Source: Demequina silvatica (lineage in GTDB: Bacteria; Actinomycetota; Actinomycetes; Actinomycetales; Demequinaceae). Taken from it: DNA of 64,000 nt. Every line of letters starts with the position of its first letter. Within the stretch, counting starts at the first letter, position 1. Shown here piece by piece: positions 50,204 through 62,960 of this stretch. Made by a program: the position numbers and the translations under genes. Under the pieces are notes generated by a model. That model ran no database searches, had not been told where the DNA came from, and saw only the letters and a list, made by a program, of their open reading frames with translations. Where the stretch lies: positions 62,001 through 126,000 of the forward strand of contig NZ_BBMA01000007.1 in the NCBI RefSeq assembly GCF_000971215.1, in the 5' to 3' direction.

Positions 50204-52087
50204 GTGACCGATCCCGCCTCGTACCGTCCCGCGACCGGCACCATCCCGACCAAGCCGGGCGTGTACCGGTTCCGGGACCCGCACGGCCGGGTGGTGTACG
50301 TGGGCAAGGCGAAGAGCCTGCGCGCGCGCCTGGCCAACTACTTCCAGGACCCGGCCCAGCTCCACCCGCGCACGCGCGCGATGGTGACCACCGCATCGTC
50401 CGTCGAATGGACGGTGGTGCGCAACGAGGTCGAGGCGCTCATCCTCGAGCACACGTGGATCAAGCAGTACGACCCGCGCTTCAACGTGGTGTTCCGCGAC
50501 GACAAGTCGTATCCGTACCTCGCCGTCACCATGAACGAGAGGTACCCGCGGATCCAGGTGATGCGGGGCGAGCGCAAGAAGGGCGTGCGGTACTTCGGGC
50601 CGTACGCGAAGGCGTGGGCCATCCGCGAGACCGTCGACACGCTGCTCACCGCGCTGCCGGTGCGCACGTGCGCGCCCGGGGTGCTGCGCAAGGCGGAACG
50701 GCAGGGGCGTCCGTGCCTCCTGGGCTACATCGACAAGTGCGCCGCGCCGTGCGTGGGCCGCATCTCCGAGGAGGACCACCGGGAGCTCGCCGAGCGCGTG
50801 TGCCAGGTGCTCGCGGGCGACGCGAAGTCGCTGGTGAGGGATCTCACCTCCACGATGCACGCGGCCGCCGAGCGCGAGGACTTCGAGTCCGCGGCGCGGG
50901 CCAGGGACCGGCTGCGCGCGCTGGACGCGGTGATGGCGCGCAACGCGATCGTGCTGGACGCGGGCGTGGACGCGGACATCTTCTCGCTGGAGGACGACGA
51001 GCTCGAGGCCGCGGCCCACGTGTTCCACGTCCGGGACGGCCGCATCGCGGGCGAGCGCGGCTGGGTGGTCGACAAGCCCGAGCCGCTCGGGCCCGCCGGG
51101 ATGGTGGTGCGCCTGCTCGAGGAGGCCTACGGGGCCGCCGACGCAGAGGAGATCCCGCCCGAGGTGCTGGTCCCGCACCTGCCCGAGGACCACGCGGTCC
51201 TCACCGAGTGGCTGTCCGGTCTACGGGGCGCCAAGGTGACGATGCGCGTGCCGGCCCGGGGGAAGAAGGCCGAGCTGGCCTCGACGGGGCACGGCAACGC
51301 GGTGCAGGTGCTCGAGCAGCACCGGCTGAGGCGCGCCTCGGACCTCACCACGAGGTCCGCGGCGCTGCAGGAGCTCCAGGAGGCGTTGGGGCTCGCCGAG
51401 GCGCCGCTGCGGATCGAGTGCTACGACATCTCCCACACCCAGGGCACCAACCAGGTGGGCTCGATGGTGGTGTTCGAGGACGCGATCGCGCGCAAGCCCG
51501 AGTACCGCCAGTTCTCCATCGCGGACGCGGTCGACGACACGGCGGCGATGCACGAGGTGCTGTCGCGGCGGTTCAAGCGCTACCTCGAGGAGTCGCAGCT
51601 GCCGCCCGAGGAGCGCGAGACCGCGCGGTTCGCGTACCCGCCGCAGCTGGTGGTGGTCGACGGAGGCCTGCCGCAGGTGAACGCCGCGCGGCGGACGCTC
51701 GACGAGGTGGGGGTGCCGGACATCGCGGTGGTGGGGCTCGCGAAGCGCCTCGAGGAGGTGTGGGTGCCCGGCGACGACTTCCCGGTGATCCTGCCCCGCG
51801 GCTCCGAGGCGCTGTACCTGCTCCAACGCGTCCGCGACGAGGCGCACAGGTTCGCGATCAAGCACCACCGTGCCAAGCGCACCAAGGCCATGAAGGTGTC
51901 GCAGCTGGACCAGGTGCCGGGCGTCGGGCCCGGCCGCGCGAAGGCGCTGCTCACGCACTTCGGGTCGCTCGCGCGGCTCAAGGAGGCCTCGATCGAGCAG
52001 ATCGCGCTGGTGCCCGGCGTGGGATCGGGCACCGCCCGGACGGTCTACCAGGCTCTGCGGGGCGAGGCTGGCATGCTGGACGCATGA
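50204..52087 (+). CDS. uvrC: Excinuclease ABC subunit C
   Basis: A 627-residue dual-incision nuclease. The N-terminal GIY-YIG domain reads [27 protein letters not shown] (Tyr/Arg catalytic), followed by the [10 protein letters not shown] cysteine region, the UvrB-contact helix ([24 protein letters not shown]), the RNase H-like 5' nuclease domain ([37 protein letters not shown]) and C-terminal helix-hairpin-helix repeats ([19 protein letters not shown]). Its TGA overlaps the rapZ start. Confidence 0.97.
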   Translation: MTDPASYRPATGTIPTKPGVYRFRDPHGRVVYVGKAKSLRARLANYFQDPAQLHPRTRAMVTTASSVEWTVVRNEVEALILEHTWIKQYDPRFNVVFRDDKSYPYLAVTMNERYPRIQVMRGERKKGVRYFGPYAKAWAIRETVDTLLTALPVRTCAPGVLRKAERQGRPCLLGYIDKCAAPCVGRISEEDHRELAERVCQVLAGDAKSLVRDLTSTMHAAAEREDFESAARARDRLRALDAVMARNAIVLDAGVDADIFSLEDDELEAAAHVFHVRDGRIAGERGWVVDKPEPLGPAGMVVRLLEEAYGAADAEEIPPEVLVPHLPEDHAVLTEWLSGLRGAKVTMRVPARGKKAELASTGHGNAVQVLEQHRLRRASDLTTRSAALQELQEALGLAEAPLRIECYDISHTQGTNQVGSMVVFEDAIARKPEYRQFSIADAVDDTAAMHEVLSRRFKRYLEESQLPPEERETARFAYPPQLVVVDGGLPQVNAARRTLDEVGVPDIAVVGLAKRLEEVWVPGDDFPVILPRGSEALYLLQRVRDEAHRFAIKHHRAKRTKAMKVSQLDQVPGVGPGRAKALLTHFGSLARLKEASIEQIALVPGVGSGTARTVYQALRGEAGMLDA

Positions 52088-53004
52088 TGGACGAGGTCCC
52101 CCCGGTCACCTTCCCCTCCGGCATCCCGCGCCCCTCGCTCGACATGTCGGGCGTCGACGCGGAGGTCATGGTCCTCACCGGCATGTCCGGCGCCGGCCGC
52201 ACCAAGGCCGCCGCGGCGCTGGCGGATCTGGGCTGGTACGTGGTCGACAACCTGCCCCCGCAGCTGCTCGCCGGGCTGGTCGAGATGGTGGGACGCGGTC
52301 GCCACCACCGGCTCGCCGCCGTGGTGGACGTGCGCGGCGGCGACTTCTTCCAGGACGTCATCGCGGTGCTCGACGACCTCGAGGAGCGCGGCATCACCGT
52401 CCGCCTGGTGTTCCTCGACGCGTCCGACGCGACGCTGGTCCACCGCTTCGAGGAGGCACGCCGGCCGCACCCGCTGCAGGGCGACGGCACCATCCTCGAG
52501 GGGATCGCGCGCGAGCGGTCCGCGCTGGCCGAGGTGCGCGAGCGGTCCACCGAGGTGGTCGACACGTCCGACCTCAACGTCCACCAGCTGCGCGACGTCA
52601 TGACGGAGACGTCGGGGGAGACCGAGAGGCCGCTGCAGGTCAACGTGCAGTCGTTCGGGTTCAAGAACGGCTCGCCCCGCGACGCCGACTTCGTCGCCGA
52701 CGTGCGCTTCCTGCAGAACCCCCACTGGGAGCCCGAGCTGCGTCCCCTCACCGGGCTCGATGCGCCGGTGCGGGACTACGTGCTCGCCTCGGACGGCGCG
52801 CGCGACTTCGTGTCCGGTTACGCCGAGGTGATCTCCGGCGTGCTCGACCGCTACCGCGCGCACGACAAGCACTCGGTGACCATCGGCGTGGGCTGCACGG
52901 GCGGCAAGCACCGCTCGGTCGCGATCGCGGAGGAGCTGGGCCGCGTGCTGGGGGAGCGCGGCTACCAGGTCCGCGTCACCCACCGGGACAGGGAGCCGCG
53001 TTGA
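52084..53004 (+). CDS. rapZ: RNase adapter protein RapZ (nucleotide-binding)
   Basis: A 306-residue P-loop protein. The loop is [29 protein letters not shown] (GxxGxGR-type), the middle has [20 protein letters not shown], and the C-terminal domain ends [23 protein letters not shown]. In E. coli RapZ controls GlmZ decay; in actinobacteria the conserved uvrC-rapZ-cuvA-whiA order links it to envelope precursor supply, with the mechanism less clear. ATG 52087 is an alternative start. Confidence 0.93.
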   Translation: MMDEVPPVTFPSGIPRPSLDMSGVDAEVMVLTGMSGAGRTKAAAALADLGWYVVDNLPPQLLAGLVEMVGRGRHHRLAAVVDVRGGDFFQDVIAVLDDLEERGITVRLVFLDASDATLVHRFEEARRPHPLQGDGTILEGIARERSALAEVRERSTEVVDTSDLNVHQLRDVMTETSGETERPLQVNVQSFGFKNGSPRDADFVADVRFLQNPHWEPELRPLTGLDAPVRDYVLASDGARDFVSGYAEVISGVLDRYRAHDKHSVTIGVGCTGGKHRSVAIAEELGRVLGERGYQVRVTHRDREPR

Positions 53005-53948
53005 CCGGGCCCCACGTGGTCGCGCTGGGAGGCGGCCACGGCCTCTACGCGACCCTCACGGCGCTGCGCGGCGCGTGCGACTCCATCACCGCGGTGGTGA
53101 CCGTCGCGGACGACGGCGGGTCCTCCGGTCGCATCCGCGCGGAGATGCCGGTGCCGCCGCCCGGCGACCTGCGCATGGCGCTCTCCGCGCTGTGCGAGGA
53201 CACCGACTGGGGCCGCACCTGGCGCGACGTGCTGCAGTGGCGCTTCGCGACCGGCGGCCCGCTCGACGGCCACGCGGTGGGCAACCTCCTCATCGCGGGA
53301 CTGTGGGACCGCACGGGCGGGATAGTCGAGGGCCTGGACTGGGTGGGGCGCCTGCTGCGCGCGGAGGGCCGCGTGCTGCCGGTGTCCACCGAGCCGATCA
53401 CCGTGAGCGCGGAGGTCGACTGCCCCGACGGGCCGCTGCGCGTGACGGGGCAGGTCGCGGTCGCGACCGCACCGGGGCGCGTGCGCTCGCTCGCGATCGA
53501 GCCGGCGGACCCCGCGGTGCCGGCCGCGACGCTCGAGGCGCTGGCTTCCGCCGATGCCGTGATCCTGGGCCCGGGCAGCTGGTACACGTCCGTGCTCACG
53601 CACTTCCTGGTGCCGCGAGTGGCCGCCGCGCTGGTCGAGGCGGGCCCGCGCACCATCCTCACGCTCAACATCGCGGACGAGGACGAGGAGACCGCCGGCA
53701 CCTCGCGCATCGACGACGTCGCGGCGTTGCGGGCCGCCGCACCCGCCTTCGTGCCCGCGGTGGTCCTGGTCGACGCGTCGGAGGACGATGCTGCGCTGAG
53801 GGCCGCGGTCGAGTCCTGGGGGGCGCGGTACGTCGCCGCGCCGCTGCGGGAGGAGGGGACGCTCGACCGCCACGACGTCACGCTCCTGCGGGAGCGGTAC
53901 CAGTCGCTGGTCGCCTCGGTGCGCGGTCACGGCGCTGTCACCGGCTGA
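53001..53948 (+). CDS. cuvA: YvcK/CuvA-family UDP-sugar-binding regulator
   Basis: A 315-residue Rossmann-like protein opening with [17 protein letters not shown] and [14 protein letters not shown], the UDP-GlcNAc-binding segments, then [13 protein letters not shown] and [32 protein letters not shown] is the conserved central block. Members adjust carbon flux into cell-wall precursors. TTG start overlaps the rapZ stop (TTGA), with a GGGAG ribosome site just upstream. Confidence 0.93.
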   Translation: MTGPHVVALGGGHGLYATLTALRGACDSITAVVTVADDGGSSGRIRAEMPVPPPGDLRMALSALCEDTDWGRTWRDVLQWRFATGGPLDGHAVGNLLIAGLWDRTGGIVEGLDWVGRLLRAEGRVLPVSTEPITVSAEVDCPDGPLRVTGQVAVATAPGRVRSLAIEPADPAVPAATLEALASADAVILGPGSWYTSVLTHFLVPRVAAALVEAGPRTILTLNIADEDEETAGTSRIDDVAALRAAAPAFVPAVVLVDASEDDAALRAAVESWGARYVAAPLREEGTLDRHDVTLLRERYQSLVASVRGHGAVTG

Positions 53949-53955
53949 CAGATGG

Positions 53956-53961
53956 CAGGAT
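53956..53961 (+). promoter_or_regulatory. Possible -10 box for whiA
   Basis: CAGGAT, 7 nt before ATG 53969; same position as the leaderless boxes elsewhere but with C in place of the first T. Confidence 0.3.
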
Positions 53962-53968
53962 TGGCGCC

Positions 53969-54952
53969 ATGGCTTTGACGGCACAGGTGAAGGACGAGCT
54001 CGCGCGCGTCCCGGTCGAGAAGGTGTCCGCACGGAAGGCGGAGATCGCCGCCACCCTCCGGTTCGCGGGCGGCCTCCACATCGTCTCCGGGCGGATCGTG
54101 ATCGAGGCGGAGCTCGACACCGCGGCCGCCGCGAGGCGCCTCCGCGGCTACATCGGCGAGACGTACGGCCTGGGCTCCGAGATCATCGTGGTCTCCGGCG
54201 GCGCGCTCAAGAAGGGCAACCGCTACGTGGTGCGCGTGGTCAAGGAGGGCGAGTCGCTCGCCCGCCAGACCGGCCTTCTGGACCACCGCGGCCGTCCCGT
54301 GCGCGGGCTGCCCCCGCACGTGGTCGGCGGCGGCATCGAGGACACGGTGGCCGCGTGGCGCGGCGCGTTCCTCGCGCACGGCTCGCTCACCGAGCCCGGC
54401 CGCTCCTCCGCGCTCGAGGTCACGTCGCCCGGCCCGGAGGCCGCGCTCGCGCTGGTGGGGGCGGCCCGCCGCCTCGGCATCGGCGCAAAGTCGCGCGAGG
54501 TGCGCGGCGTCGACCGCGTGGTGATCCGCGACGGCGACGCGATCGCGAACCTGCTGGCCCGCCTCGGGGCGCACGACTCGGTGCTCCAGTGGGAGGAGAA
54601 GCGGACCCGCCGCGAGGTGCGCGGCACCGCCAACCGCCTCGCCAACTTCGACGACGCGAACCTGCGCCGCTCCGCCCGGGCGGCCGTCGCCGCCGGCGCG
54701 CGCGTCGCGCGCGCCTTCGAGATCCTCGGCGAGGACCTCCCCGAGCACCTGCGCGAGGCGGGCGAGCTGCGCCTGGCCAACCGCGAGGCCTCGCTCGAGG
54801 AGCTCGGCAAGCTCGCCGACCCGCCGCTCACCAAGGACGCCGTCGCCGGCCGCATCCGCCGCCTGCTCGCCACCGCCGACAAGCGTGCGGAGGAGCTGGG
54901 CATCCCGGACACCGAGGCGGGCATCTCGCAGGAGCTCCTCGAGGACGATTAG
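53969..54952 (+). CDS. whiA: Sporulation/cell-division transcription regulator WhiA
   Basis: A 327-residue DNA-binding protein: an N-terminal LAGLIDADG-homing-endonuclease-like fold (KDELARVPV...[25 protein letters not shown]) and a C-terminal helix-turn-helix ([40 protein letters not shown]). It regulates division and, in streptomycetes, sporulation genes together with WhiB. The ATG lies 21 nt after cuvA. Confidence 0.95.
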   Translation: MALTAQVKDELARVPVEKVSARKAEIAATLRFAGGLHIVSGRIVIEAELDTAAAARRLRGYIGETYGLGSEIIVVSGGALKKGNRYVVRVVKEGESLARQTGLLDHRGRPVRGLPPHVVGGGIEDTVAAWRGAFLAHGSLTEPGRSSALEVTSPGPEAALALVGAARRLGIGAKSREVRGVDRVVIRDGDAIANLLARLGAHDSVLQWEEKRTRREVRGTANRLANFDDANLRRSARAAVAAGARVARAFEILGEDLPEHLREAGELRLANREASLEELGKLADPPLTKDAVAGRIRRLLATADKRAEELGIPDTEAGISQELLEDD

Positions 54953-55012
54953 CGGCCCGTGAGCGGTCACACCTGGGACTTCTGTCCGCTGGGAGGCCCT
55001 CGCGAAACGTTG

Positions 55013-56131
<1,119 letters not shown>

Positions 56132-56154
56132 GCACTCTCTCGAGAGACTCGTAT

Positions 56155-56190
56155 CGACGGCCGCGCACGCTCTGACGTGTGCGGCCGTCG
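56155..56190 (+). terminator. Hairpin between gap and pgk
   Basis: CGACGGCCGCGCACG / CGTGTGCGGCCGTCG, 15-bp stem with one wobble and loop CTCTGA. Since no promoter is clear before pgk, it may be a partial terminator that lowers pgk relative to gap, or an mRNA stabiliser. Confidence 0.65.
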
Positions 56191-56239
56191 TCGCGTCACC
56201 CCGCATCACCCCTTCCCATCTCGCAGGAACGGAACCTCA

Positions 56240-57430
56240 ATGAAGACCATCGACTCGCTCGGCGACCTCGCCGGCAAGAAGGTGCTGGTCCGCTCGGACC
56301 TCAACGTCCCGCTCGACGGCACCACCATCACGGACGACGGCCGCGTGCGCGCCTCGGTCCCCACCATCCAGAAGCTGCTCGACGCCGGCGCCGCCGTCAT
56401 CGTCACCGCGCACCTGGGCCGCCCCAAGGGCGCGCCCGAGGACAAATACTCGCTCGCGCCCGCCGCCGCGCGCCTCGCGGAGCTGCTCGGCCGCCCCGTC
56501 ACCCTCGCGGAGGACCTGGTCGGCGAGTCCGCCAAGGCCACCGTCGCCGCGCTCGAGCCCGGCCAGGTCGCGATGCTCGAGAACGTGCGGTTCGACGCCC
56601 GCGAGACCTCGAAGGTCGACGAGGAGCGCGAGTCGCTCGCCGCCGAGCTCGCCGCGTTCGCCGACGCGTTCGTCTCGGACGGTTTCGGCGTGGTTCACCG
56701 CAAGCAGGCGTCGGTCTACGACGTCGCGAAGGTGCTGCCCGCGGCCGCCGGCACGCTCGTCGAGAAGGAGGTCGTGTCGCTCGGCAAGGCCGTCACCGAC
56801 CCGGCCCGCCCGTACGCGGTGGTCCTCGGCGGCTCGAAGGTCTCCGACAAGCTCGGCGTCATCGCCAACCTGCTCACCAAGGCGGACCGCCTGCTCATCG
56901 GCGGCGGCATGGTCTTCACGTTCCTCGCGGCCAAGGGCTACGAGGTCGGCACCTCGCTGCTCGAGGGCGACCAGATCGACACCGTCAAGGGCTACCTCGC
57001 GACCGCCGAGGAGAACGGCGTCGAGATCGTGCTCCCGACCGACATCGTCGCCGCCGACAGGTTCGCCGCCGACGCGGACGCCGTGGTGGTCGCCGCCGAC
57101 GCGATCCCCGCGGACCGCATGGGCCTCGACATCGGCCCCGACTCGGCCGCGCTGTTCGCGTCCAAGCTCGCCGACGCCAAGACCATCGTCTGGAACGGCC
57201 CCATGGGCGTGTTCGAGATGGACGCCTTCGCGGCCGGCACCAAGGCCGTCGCGCAGGCGATGATCGACTCCGACGGCTTCTCCGTCGTGGGCGGCGGCGA
57301 CTCCGCCGCGGCCGTGCGCCTGCTCGGCTTCGACGAGGCCGGCTTCGGCCACATTTCCACGGGCGGCGGCGCGTCGCTCGAGCTGCTCGAGGGCAAGGTC
57401 CTTCCGGGCCTCGCCGTTCTGGAGGACTGA
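56240..57430 (+). CDS. pgk: Phosphoglycerate kinase
   Basis: A 396-residue two-domain kinase. N-terminal [13 protein letters not shown] and TAHLGRPKG (3-phosphoglycerate basic patch), [16 protein letters not shown], hinge region [12 protein letters not shown], and nucleotide loop [16 protein letters not shown] with [13 protein letters not shown] 56240 with AGGAACGGAAC upstream. tpiA follows after 3 nt. Confidence 0.97.
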   Translation: MKTIDSLGDLAGKKVLVRSDLNVPLDGTTITDDGRVRASVPTIQKLLDAGAAVIVTAHLGRPKGAPEDKYSLAPAAARLAELLGRPVTLAEDLVGESAKATVAALEPGQVAMLENVRFDARETSKVDEERESLAAELAAFADAFVSDGFGVVHRKQASVYDVAKVLPAAAGTLVEKEVVSLGKAVTDPARPYAVVLGGSKVSDKLGVIANLLTKADRLLIGGGMVFTFLAAKGYEVGTSLLEGDQIDTVKGYLATAEENGVEIVLPTDIVAADRFAADADAVVVAADAIPADRMGLDIGPDSAALFASKLADAKTIVWNGPMGVFEMDAFAAGTKAVAQAMIDSDGFSVVGGGDSAAAVRLLGFDEAGFGHISTGGGASLELLEGKVLPGLAVLED

Positions 57431-57433
57431 CCC

Positions 57434-58225
57434 ATGGCACGTACCCCGCTGATCGCCGGCAACTGGAAGCTCAACCTCGACCACCTCGAGGCGACGCACA
57501 CCGTCCAGAAGCTCGCCTGGCTGCTCCGTGACGCCAAGCACGACTTCTCCGAGGTCGAGGTCGCGGTCCTGCCGTCGTTCACCTCGCTCCGCTCGGTCCA
57601 GACGCTCGTCGACGCCGACCAGCTCGAGCTCAAGTACGGCGCGCAGGACATCTCCGAGCACGTCTCGGGCGCCTACACGGGCGAGGTCTCCGGCACCCAG
57701 CTGTCGAAGCTGGGCGTCTCCTACGTGGCCGTGGGCCACTCGGAGCGTCGCCAGTACCACGGCGAGACCGACGCGATCGTGGCGGCCAAGACCAAGACCG
57801 CGTTCGAGCACGGCATCGTGCCGATCGTCTGCGTGGGCGAGGGCCTCGACATCCGCAAGGAGGGCACGCACGTCGAGTACACGCTGGCCCAGGTCGACGG
57901 CGCGCTCGAGGGACTCCCGGCCGAGCAGGCCAAGGACGTCGTCATCGCCTACGAGCCCGTGTGGGCCATCGGCACCGGCGAGGTCGCGACCCCGGCCGAC
58001 GCGCAGGAGGTCTGCGCGGCCATCCGTGGCCGCCTCGCGGAGCTCTACGACGCCGAGCTCGCTGACGGCGTCCGCGTCCTCTACGGCGGCTCGGTGAAGT
58101 CCTCGTCGATCGCCCAGCTCATGGCCGAGCCCGACGTCGACGGCGGGCTCGTCGGCGGCGCCTCGCTCGACCCGGAGGAGTTCTCCAAGATCGCGCGCTT
58201 CAAGGCGCACAACGTCGCGCTGTAA
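57434..58225 (+). CDS. tpiA: Triosephosphate isomerase
   Basis: A 263-residue TIM barrel interconverting dihydroxyacetone phosphate and glyceraldehyde 3-phosphate. Catalytic Lys12 in GNWKLN, His in VAVGHSERR, Glu in [11 protein letters not shown] with the mobile loop, and the phosphate site YGGSVKSSS. It supplies the substrate of MgsA encoded at 28 kb. Followed by a clear hairpin. Confidence 0.97.
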   Translation: MARTPLIAGNWKLNLDHLEATHTVQKLAWLLRDAKHDFSEVEVAVLPSFTSLRSVQTLVDADQLELKYGAQDISEHVSGAYTGEVSGTQLSKLGVSYVAVGHSERRQYHGETDAIVAAKTKTAFEHGIVPIVCVGEGLDIRKEGTHVEYTLAQVDGALEGLPAEQAKDVVIAYEPVWAIGTGEVATPADAQEVCAAIRGRLAELYDAELADGVRVLYGGSVKSSSIAQLMAEPDVDGGLVGGASLDPEEFSKIARFKAHNVAL

Positions 58226-58246
58226 GTCGCGCTGCAAGCAGGCGTC

Positions 58247-58272
58247 GGACCGGCCCCATCGTGGGCCGGTCC
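58247..58272 (+). terminator. Terminator after tpiA
   Basis: GGACCGGCCC-CATCGT-GGGCCGGTCC, perfect 10-bp stem. Confidence 0.8.
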
Positions 58273-58288
58273 GGCCCTTCGCGTCGCG

Positions 58289-58294
58289 TATCCT
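58289..58294 (+). promoter_or_regulatory. -10 box for secG
   Basis: TATCCT, 30 nt before GTG 58325; ribosome site GGGAG at 58316-58320 would be in the leader. Confidence 0.45.
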
Positions 58295-58324
58295 TGTGAG
58301 CGCAATCCATCATCTGGGAGAACA

Positions 58325-58570
58325 GTGGACATCCTCGAGACCATCCTCTGGGTCATGCTCGTCGTGACCTCGCTGCTCATCATCGCGCTGGTGCTCATCC
58401 ACCGCGGTCGTGGCGGCGGCATCACCGACATGTTCGGCGGCGGCCTCGCGTCGGGCGTGCAGTCGTCCGCCGTGGGCGAGCGCAACCTCACCCGCATCAC
58501 CTGGACGGTCGCGATCGTCTGGTTCGCGGTGGTCGTGCTGCTCGGCCTCACGTCCAAGTTCTCCATCTAG
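58325..58570 (+). CDS. secG: Preprotein translocase subunit SecG
   Basis: 81 residues with two membrane helices (about 3-24 and 56-76) and the connecting loop HRGRGGGITDMFGGGLASG that is diagnostic for SecG. It assists SecYE during export. It lies between glycolytic genes and rbpA, the usual actinobacterial context. GTG start. Confidence 0.94.
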   Translation: MDILETILWVMLVVTSLLIIALVLIHRGRGGGITDMFGGGLASGVQSSAVGERNLTRITWTVAIVWFAVVVLLGLTSKFSI

Positions 58571-58592
58571 CTAGTCGACGGAGGTCGTACCC

Positions 58593-58955
58593 ATGGCAGG
58601 GGGCAACGCCATCCGAGGTTCGCGCGTAGGCGCCGGACCCATGGGAGAGGACGAGCGGGGCGAATCCGCGCCGCGTCAGGTCGTCTCCTATTACTGTGCA
58701 CGGGGTCACGTGACCTCGCCGAGCTTCGCAATCGGTGACGACCAGGAGATCCCGGTCGAGTGGGACTGCCCGCGCTGCGGCCTTCCCGGTGGACTCGACC
58801 CGGACAACCCTCCGGAGCCGATCCGCAACGAGCCTTACAAGACGCACCTCGCGTACGTGAAGGAGCGTCGCAGCGACGAGGAGGGCGCCGCCCTCCTGGA
58901 CGAGGCGCTGTCCGCGCTTCGCGTGCGTCGCGGCGACCTCGCGGTCGCGGAGTAG
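58593..58955 (+). CDS. rbpA: RNA polymerase-binding protein RbpA
   Basis: A 120-residue actinobacterial transcription factor that stabilises open complexes with group 1 and 2 sigma factors. The N-terminal tail and basic region (AIRGSRVGAG) precede a zinc-binding-like core (VVSYYCARGH...VEWDCPRCGLPGG). The C-terminal sigma-interacting helix is PYKTHLAYVKERRSDEEGAALLDEALSAL. ATG with GGAGG 8 nt upstream, 22 nt after secG. Confidence 0.95.
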   Translation: MAGGNAIRGSRVGAGPMGEDERGESAPRQVVSYYCARGHVTSPSFAIGDDQEIPVEWDCPRCGLPGGLDPDNPPEPIRNEPYKTHLAYVKERRSDEEGAALLDEALSALRVRRGDLAVAE

Positions 58956-58972
58956 CGCAAGCTCGCTGATCA

Positions 58973-59004
58973 CAGGGCCGTTCCCCACCCGGGGAGCGGC
59001 CCTG
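58973..59004 (+). terminator. Terminator after rbpA
   Basis: CAGGGCCGTTCCCC / GGGGAGCGGCCCTG, 14-bp stem with one wobble and loop ACCC. Confidence 0.8.
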
Positions 59005-59031
59005 TCGCGCGTTCCAGGGGCCCCCGGCCGC

Positions 59032-59062
59032 CGCATCGTCCCGGGGGAGAAGGGACGATGCG
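59032..59062. repeat. Dispersed motif, tight inverted pair (copies 12 and 13)
   Basis: CGCATCGTCCC (59032-59042) and GGGACGATGCG (59052-59062) around a 9-nt loop; perfect 11-bp arms, 27 nt past the rbpA terminator. Confidence 0.7.
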
Positions 59063-59090
59063 CGGGTCGGGGGAATCCCGCGGGCCCCGC

Positions 59091-59096
59091 TACGGT
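59091..59096 (+). promoter_or_regulatory. -10 box for the SelT/Rdx-like gene
   Basis: TACGGT, 29 nt before GTG 59126; ribosome site AAAGGAA lies in the leader. Confidence 0.45.
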
Positions 59097-59125
59097 TGGC
59101 ACCAGCACGAACGAAAGGAACCACC

Positions 59126-59407
59126 GTGCAGATCGAGATCGAGTACTGCGTGCCCTGCGGCTACCTGCCGCGCGCGACCGAGGCGCAGACGCGCCTGCTG
59201 GAGGAGTTCGGCAACGCGATCGCGGGCGTGACCCTCAAGACCGGGCGCAAGGGCGTGTTCACGTTCCGCGCCGACGGCGAGGAGATCTACGCGAAGCCCG
59301 CAGAGTTCGACATCGAGGGAATCGTGTCGACGGTGCGCGACCGGCTGCCGGCGCGCGAGGGCGTCGACGCCGAGGGCCGCGACCTGCTCATGGGCAAGCG
59401 CCACTAG
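59126..59407 (+). CDS. SelT/SelW/SelH (Rdx) family thioredoxin-fold protein
   Basis: A 93-residue protein beginning VQIEIEYCVPCGYLPRA, with the redox CxxC at Cys8-Cys11 following the first beta strand. GVFTFRADGEEIYAKPAEFDIEGIVSTVRDRL is the conserved second half. Here both active-site positions are Cys, so no selenocysteine is needed. The redox partner is unknown. GTG start. It ends 111 nt from the convergent pgl stop; the gap is filled by a 97-bp inverted-repeat element. Confidence 0.88.
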   Translation: MQIEIEYCVPCGYLPRATEAQTRLLEEFGNAIAGVTLKTGRKGVFTFRADGEEIYAKPAEFDIEGIVSTVRDRLPAREGVDAEGRDLLMGKRH

Positions 59408-59414
59408 CCCCTCA

Positions 59415-59511
59415 GTTCGCTGCGCACGGTCCGGCCGGCGCCACGCCGCGCGCCCGCCTGGGAACCGCCCGGTCGACCGGGGTGTCGGATCTGAGACCGT
59501 GCGCAGCGAAC
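59415..59511. repeat. 97-bp element with terminal inverted repeats, copy 1
   Basis: Ends are GTTCGCTGCGCACGGTC (59415-59431) and its exact reverse complement (59495-59511). It fills the gap between two convergent genes. The right arm, read inward for 35 nt, matches the right arm of the element at 62786 at 28 of 35 positions without gaps. Confidence 0.75.
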
Positions 59512-59518
59512 CCGGGAG

Positions 59519-60247
59519 TCAGACCTTCGCGACCGCCTCGGCGTCCACGAGCCACAGGGTCTCGACCGTGCCGCGCACCGCGGCGGCGGGAAGCTTGAGG
59601 TCGCCGTGGAGCGAGCGCGCGACGACGTCGGCCTTCGCGGCTCCTGCGGCCACGATCCACACGCGCTTGGCGCGACGGATGGACTCGAGCGTGAGCGAGA
59701 CGCGCGTGGGCGGGGGCTTGGGGGAGTCGTGGACGGCGATCGCCTCGGCGCCGCGCTCCGCGTAGCCGGGGTGGCCGGGGAACAGCGAGGCGACGTGGCC
59801 GTCGGGGCCCATGCCGAGCATGAGCACGTCCCAGTCGGGCGCGCCCTGGACGGCGATGTCCTCGGCGTAGGAGAAGGCGGCCTCCTCGGCGGAGGGGAAC
59901 TCGGTGGAGGCGCCCATGCGGTGGATGTTCTCCTCCGGCATCGGGAGCGCGCCGAGCAGCGCGGCCTGCGCCTGACCCTCGTTGCGGTCGGGGTCGCCCG
60001 CGGGCACGAACCTCTCGTCGCCCCACCACGCGTGGACGCTGGTCCAGTCGATGGCCGCGGCCAGGGGGGAGCGCGACACCGCGGCGAGCGTCTCGATGCC
60101 CACGGTGCCGCCCGTGAGCACCACATCGACGCGATCCTGCACGGACAGCGTGTCGACGATCGTGAGGAGCAGCCGCGCGGCGGTCGCCTCCGCCACTGCG
60201 GTGGCGGACGGGTGCACCACCACGCGGGTCGCGTGGTCGCCGGTCAC
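59519..60247 (-). CDS. pgl: 6-phosphogluconolactonase
   Basis: A 242-residue DevB/NagB-fold hydrolase of 6-phosphogluconolactone. VVLTGGTVGIETLAAV, VHAWWGDERFVP, DVLMLGMGPDGHVASLFPGHPG and KRVWIVAAGAAKADVV are the family blocks. GTG 60247 overlaps the opcA stop (GTGA), so it is the last gene of a zwf-opcA-pgl operon. Confidence 0.94.
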   Translation of the reverse strand: MTGDHATRVVVHPSATAVAEATAARLLLTIVDTLSVQDRVDVVLTGGTVGIETLAAVSRSPLAAAIDWTSVHAWWGDERFVPAGDPDRNEGQAQAALLGALPMPEENIHRMGASTEFPSAEEAAFSYAEDIAVQGAPDWDVLMLGMGPDGHVASLFPGHPGYAERGAEAIAVHDSPKPPPTRVSLTLESIRRAKRVWIVAAGAAKADVVARSLHGDLKLPAAAVRGTVETLWLVDAEAVAKV

Positions 60248-61160
60248 AGCGGGACCACCGTCTCCGCGGTGAAGGACGCGAGGGCCTCGCCGTAGATCTC
60301 GTCGGAGTCGAGGCGGCGCAGCTCCTCCGCCAGCGCCTCCTCGAGCGAGCGCGCGGGCAGCGCGATGACGTGGTCGGGCTGCCCGGGCTGCGTGATGCGG
60401 GCGTTGTGGCCGTCGGGTCGGCTGATCGAGATCGGGCCGGACGGCGTCTCGAGCGTGATGCTCTGGAGCGCGGCCACGGAGTCGTCGTACTCCGCCTCGA
60501 CCTCGCAATCGAGCGCGCGCTTCAGCCACGCGCCCAGGAGCAGGATCGACGGGCTGTTGGTGTCGCCGTGGATGCGCGCCCGGGTCACCTGCGGGTCGGG
60601 GATCTGCTCGAGCGCGACCGCGAGCAGCGCGCGCCAGCGGGTGAGGCGGGTCCACGCGAGGTCGGTGTCGCCGGGACGGTACGTGGTGCCGAGCGACAGC
60701 AGCGTGCCGATCGGGTCCGGCTCGCCCTTGGTGTCCGTGATGCGGCGCTGCGCCATCTGGCCCAGCGAGCAGGAGCCGATGTTGTCGGGCACCGCGGCCG
60801 GCCACCACACCACGATGGGCGCGTCGGGCAGCAGCAGCGGGGTGACCAGGGTGTCGTCGTGGCCGATCTGCGCGCCGGAGGGACGCAGCACGATCACCTC
60901 GGACGCGCCCGCGTCGCCGCCCACGCGGAGCTCCGCGTCGAGGCGGGCCTCCTCGGAGGCGCCGGGCGCGATCACGATGATGCGGCACGGGTGCTCCCGC
61001 GACGCGACGTTCGCGGTGGCGATCGCCTGCTCGGCGTCCGCACCGGTGGCGTCGATCACCAGCGTCATCACGCGGGCGAGCGTGATGACGCCGCCCTCCT
61101 TGCGCGAGTCGATGAGGCGCTTGTTGATCTCGCCGGTGGTGGTGTTCGGGATCTCGATGA

Positions 61161-61164
<4 letters not shown>
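60244..61164 (-). CDS. opcA: Glucose-6-phosphate dehydrogenase assembly protein OpcA
   Basis: A 306-residue actinobacterial/cyanobacterial-type factor that promotes the active oligomer of glucose-6-phosphate dehydrogenase. Marks are ARVMTLVI, REHPCRIIVIAPG and LPDAPIVVWWPAAVPDN. Start ATG 61164 overlaps the zwf stop by 4 nt, matching its role with Zwf. Confidence 0.94.
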
Positions 61165-62678
<1,514 letters not shown>

Positions 62679-62729
62679 GCTGGGAAACCTTCCAGGGGGG
62701 ACATCGAGCCAGGCGGCTGTGCTCTCGCC

Positions 62730-62735
62730 ATCCTA
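62730..62735 (-). promoter_or_regulatory. -10 box for zwf-opcA-pgl
   Basis: TAGGAT on the minus strand, 51 nt before GTG 62678. Confidence 0.5.
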
Positions 62736-62742
62736 TTGCGGG

Positions 62743-62753
62743 CGGACGATGCG
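62743..62753 (+). repeat. Dispersed motif, copy 14 (10 of 11 bp)
   Basis: CGGACGATGCG, 7 bp upstream of the zwf -10 box and followed by GGTGGCGCCACC, a 12-bp palindrome. Confidence 0.5.
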
Positions 62754-62785
62754 GTGGCGCCACCTGGTGAGACCTGCGGCGCCTT

Positions 62786-62882
62786 GTTCGCTCGGCACGG
62801 TTTCAGATGGCGGAACGCGGCGTGTCGCCGTGATCGGCACGTGATCGCCGGGGTGTCGCCGGCGAGACCGTGCTGAGCGAAC
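62786..62882. repeat. 97-bp element with terminal inverted repeats, copy 2
   Basis: Ends GTTCGCTCGGCACGGT (62786-62801) and ACCGTGCTGAGCGAAC (62867-62882), one wobble. Exactly the same length as the element at 59415. Shares the inner block CCGGGGTGTCG followed 5 nt later by GAGACCGTGC. Confidence 0.75.
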
Positions 62883-62924
62883 TGCGGCGCAAGCAAACAG
62901 GGTGGCGGCGCGCGGCGGGGACGC

Positions 62925-62956
62925 GGAAGGGGGCCCCGCGAGCGGGACCCCCTTCC
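62925..62956 (-). terminator. Terminator after tkt
   Basis: GGAAGGGGGCCCCGC / GCGGGACCCCCTTCC, 15-bp arms with one mismatch, about 15 nt past the tkt stop. Confidence 0.75.
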
Positions 62957-62960
62957 ATGT

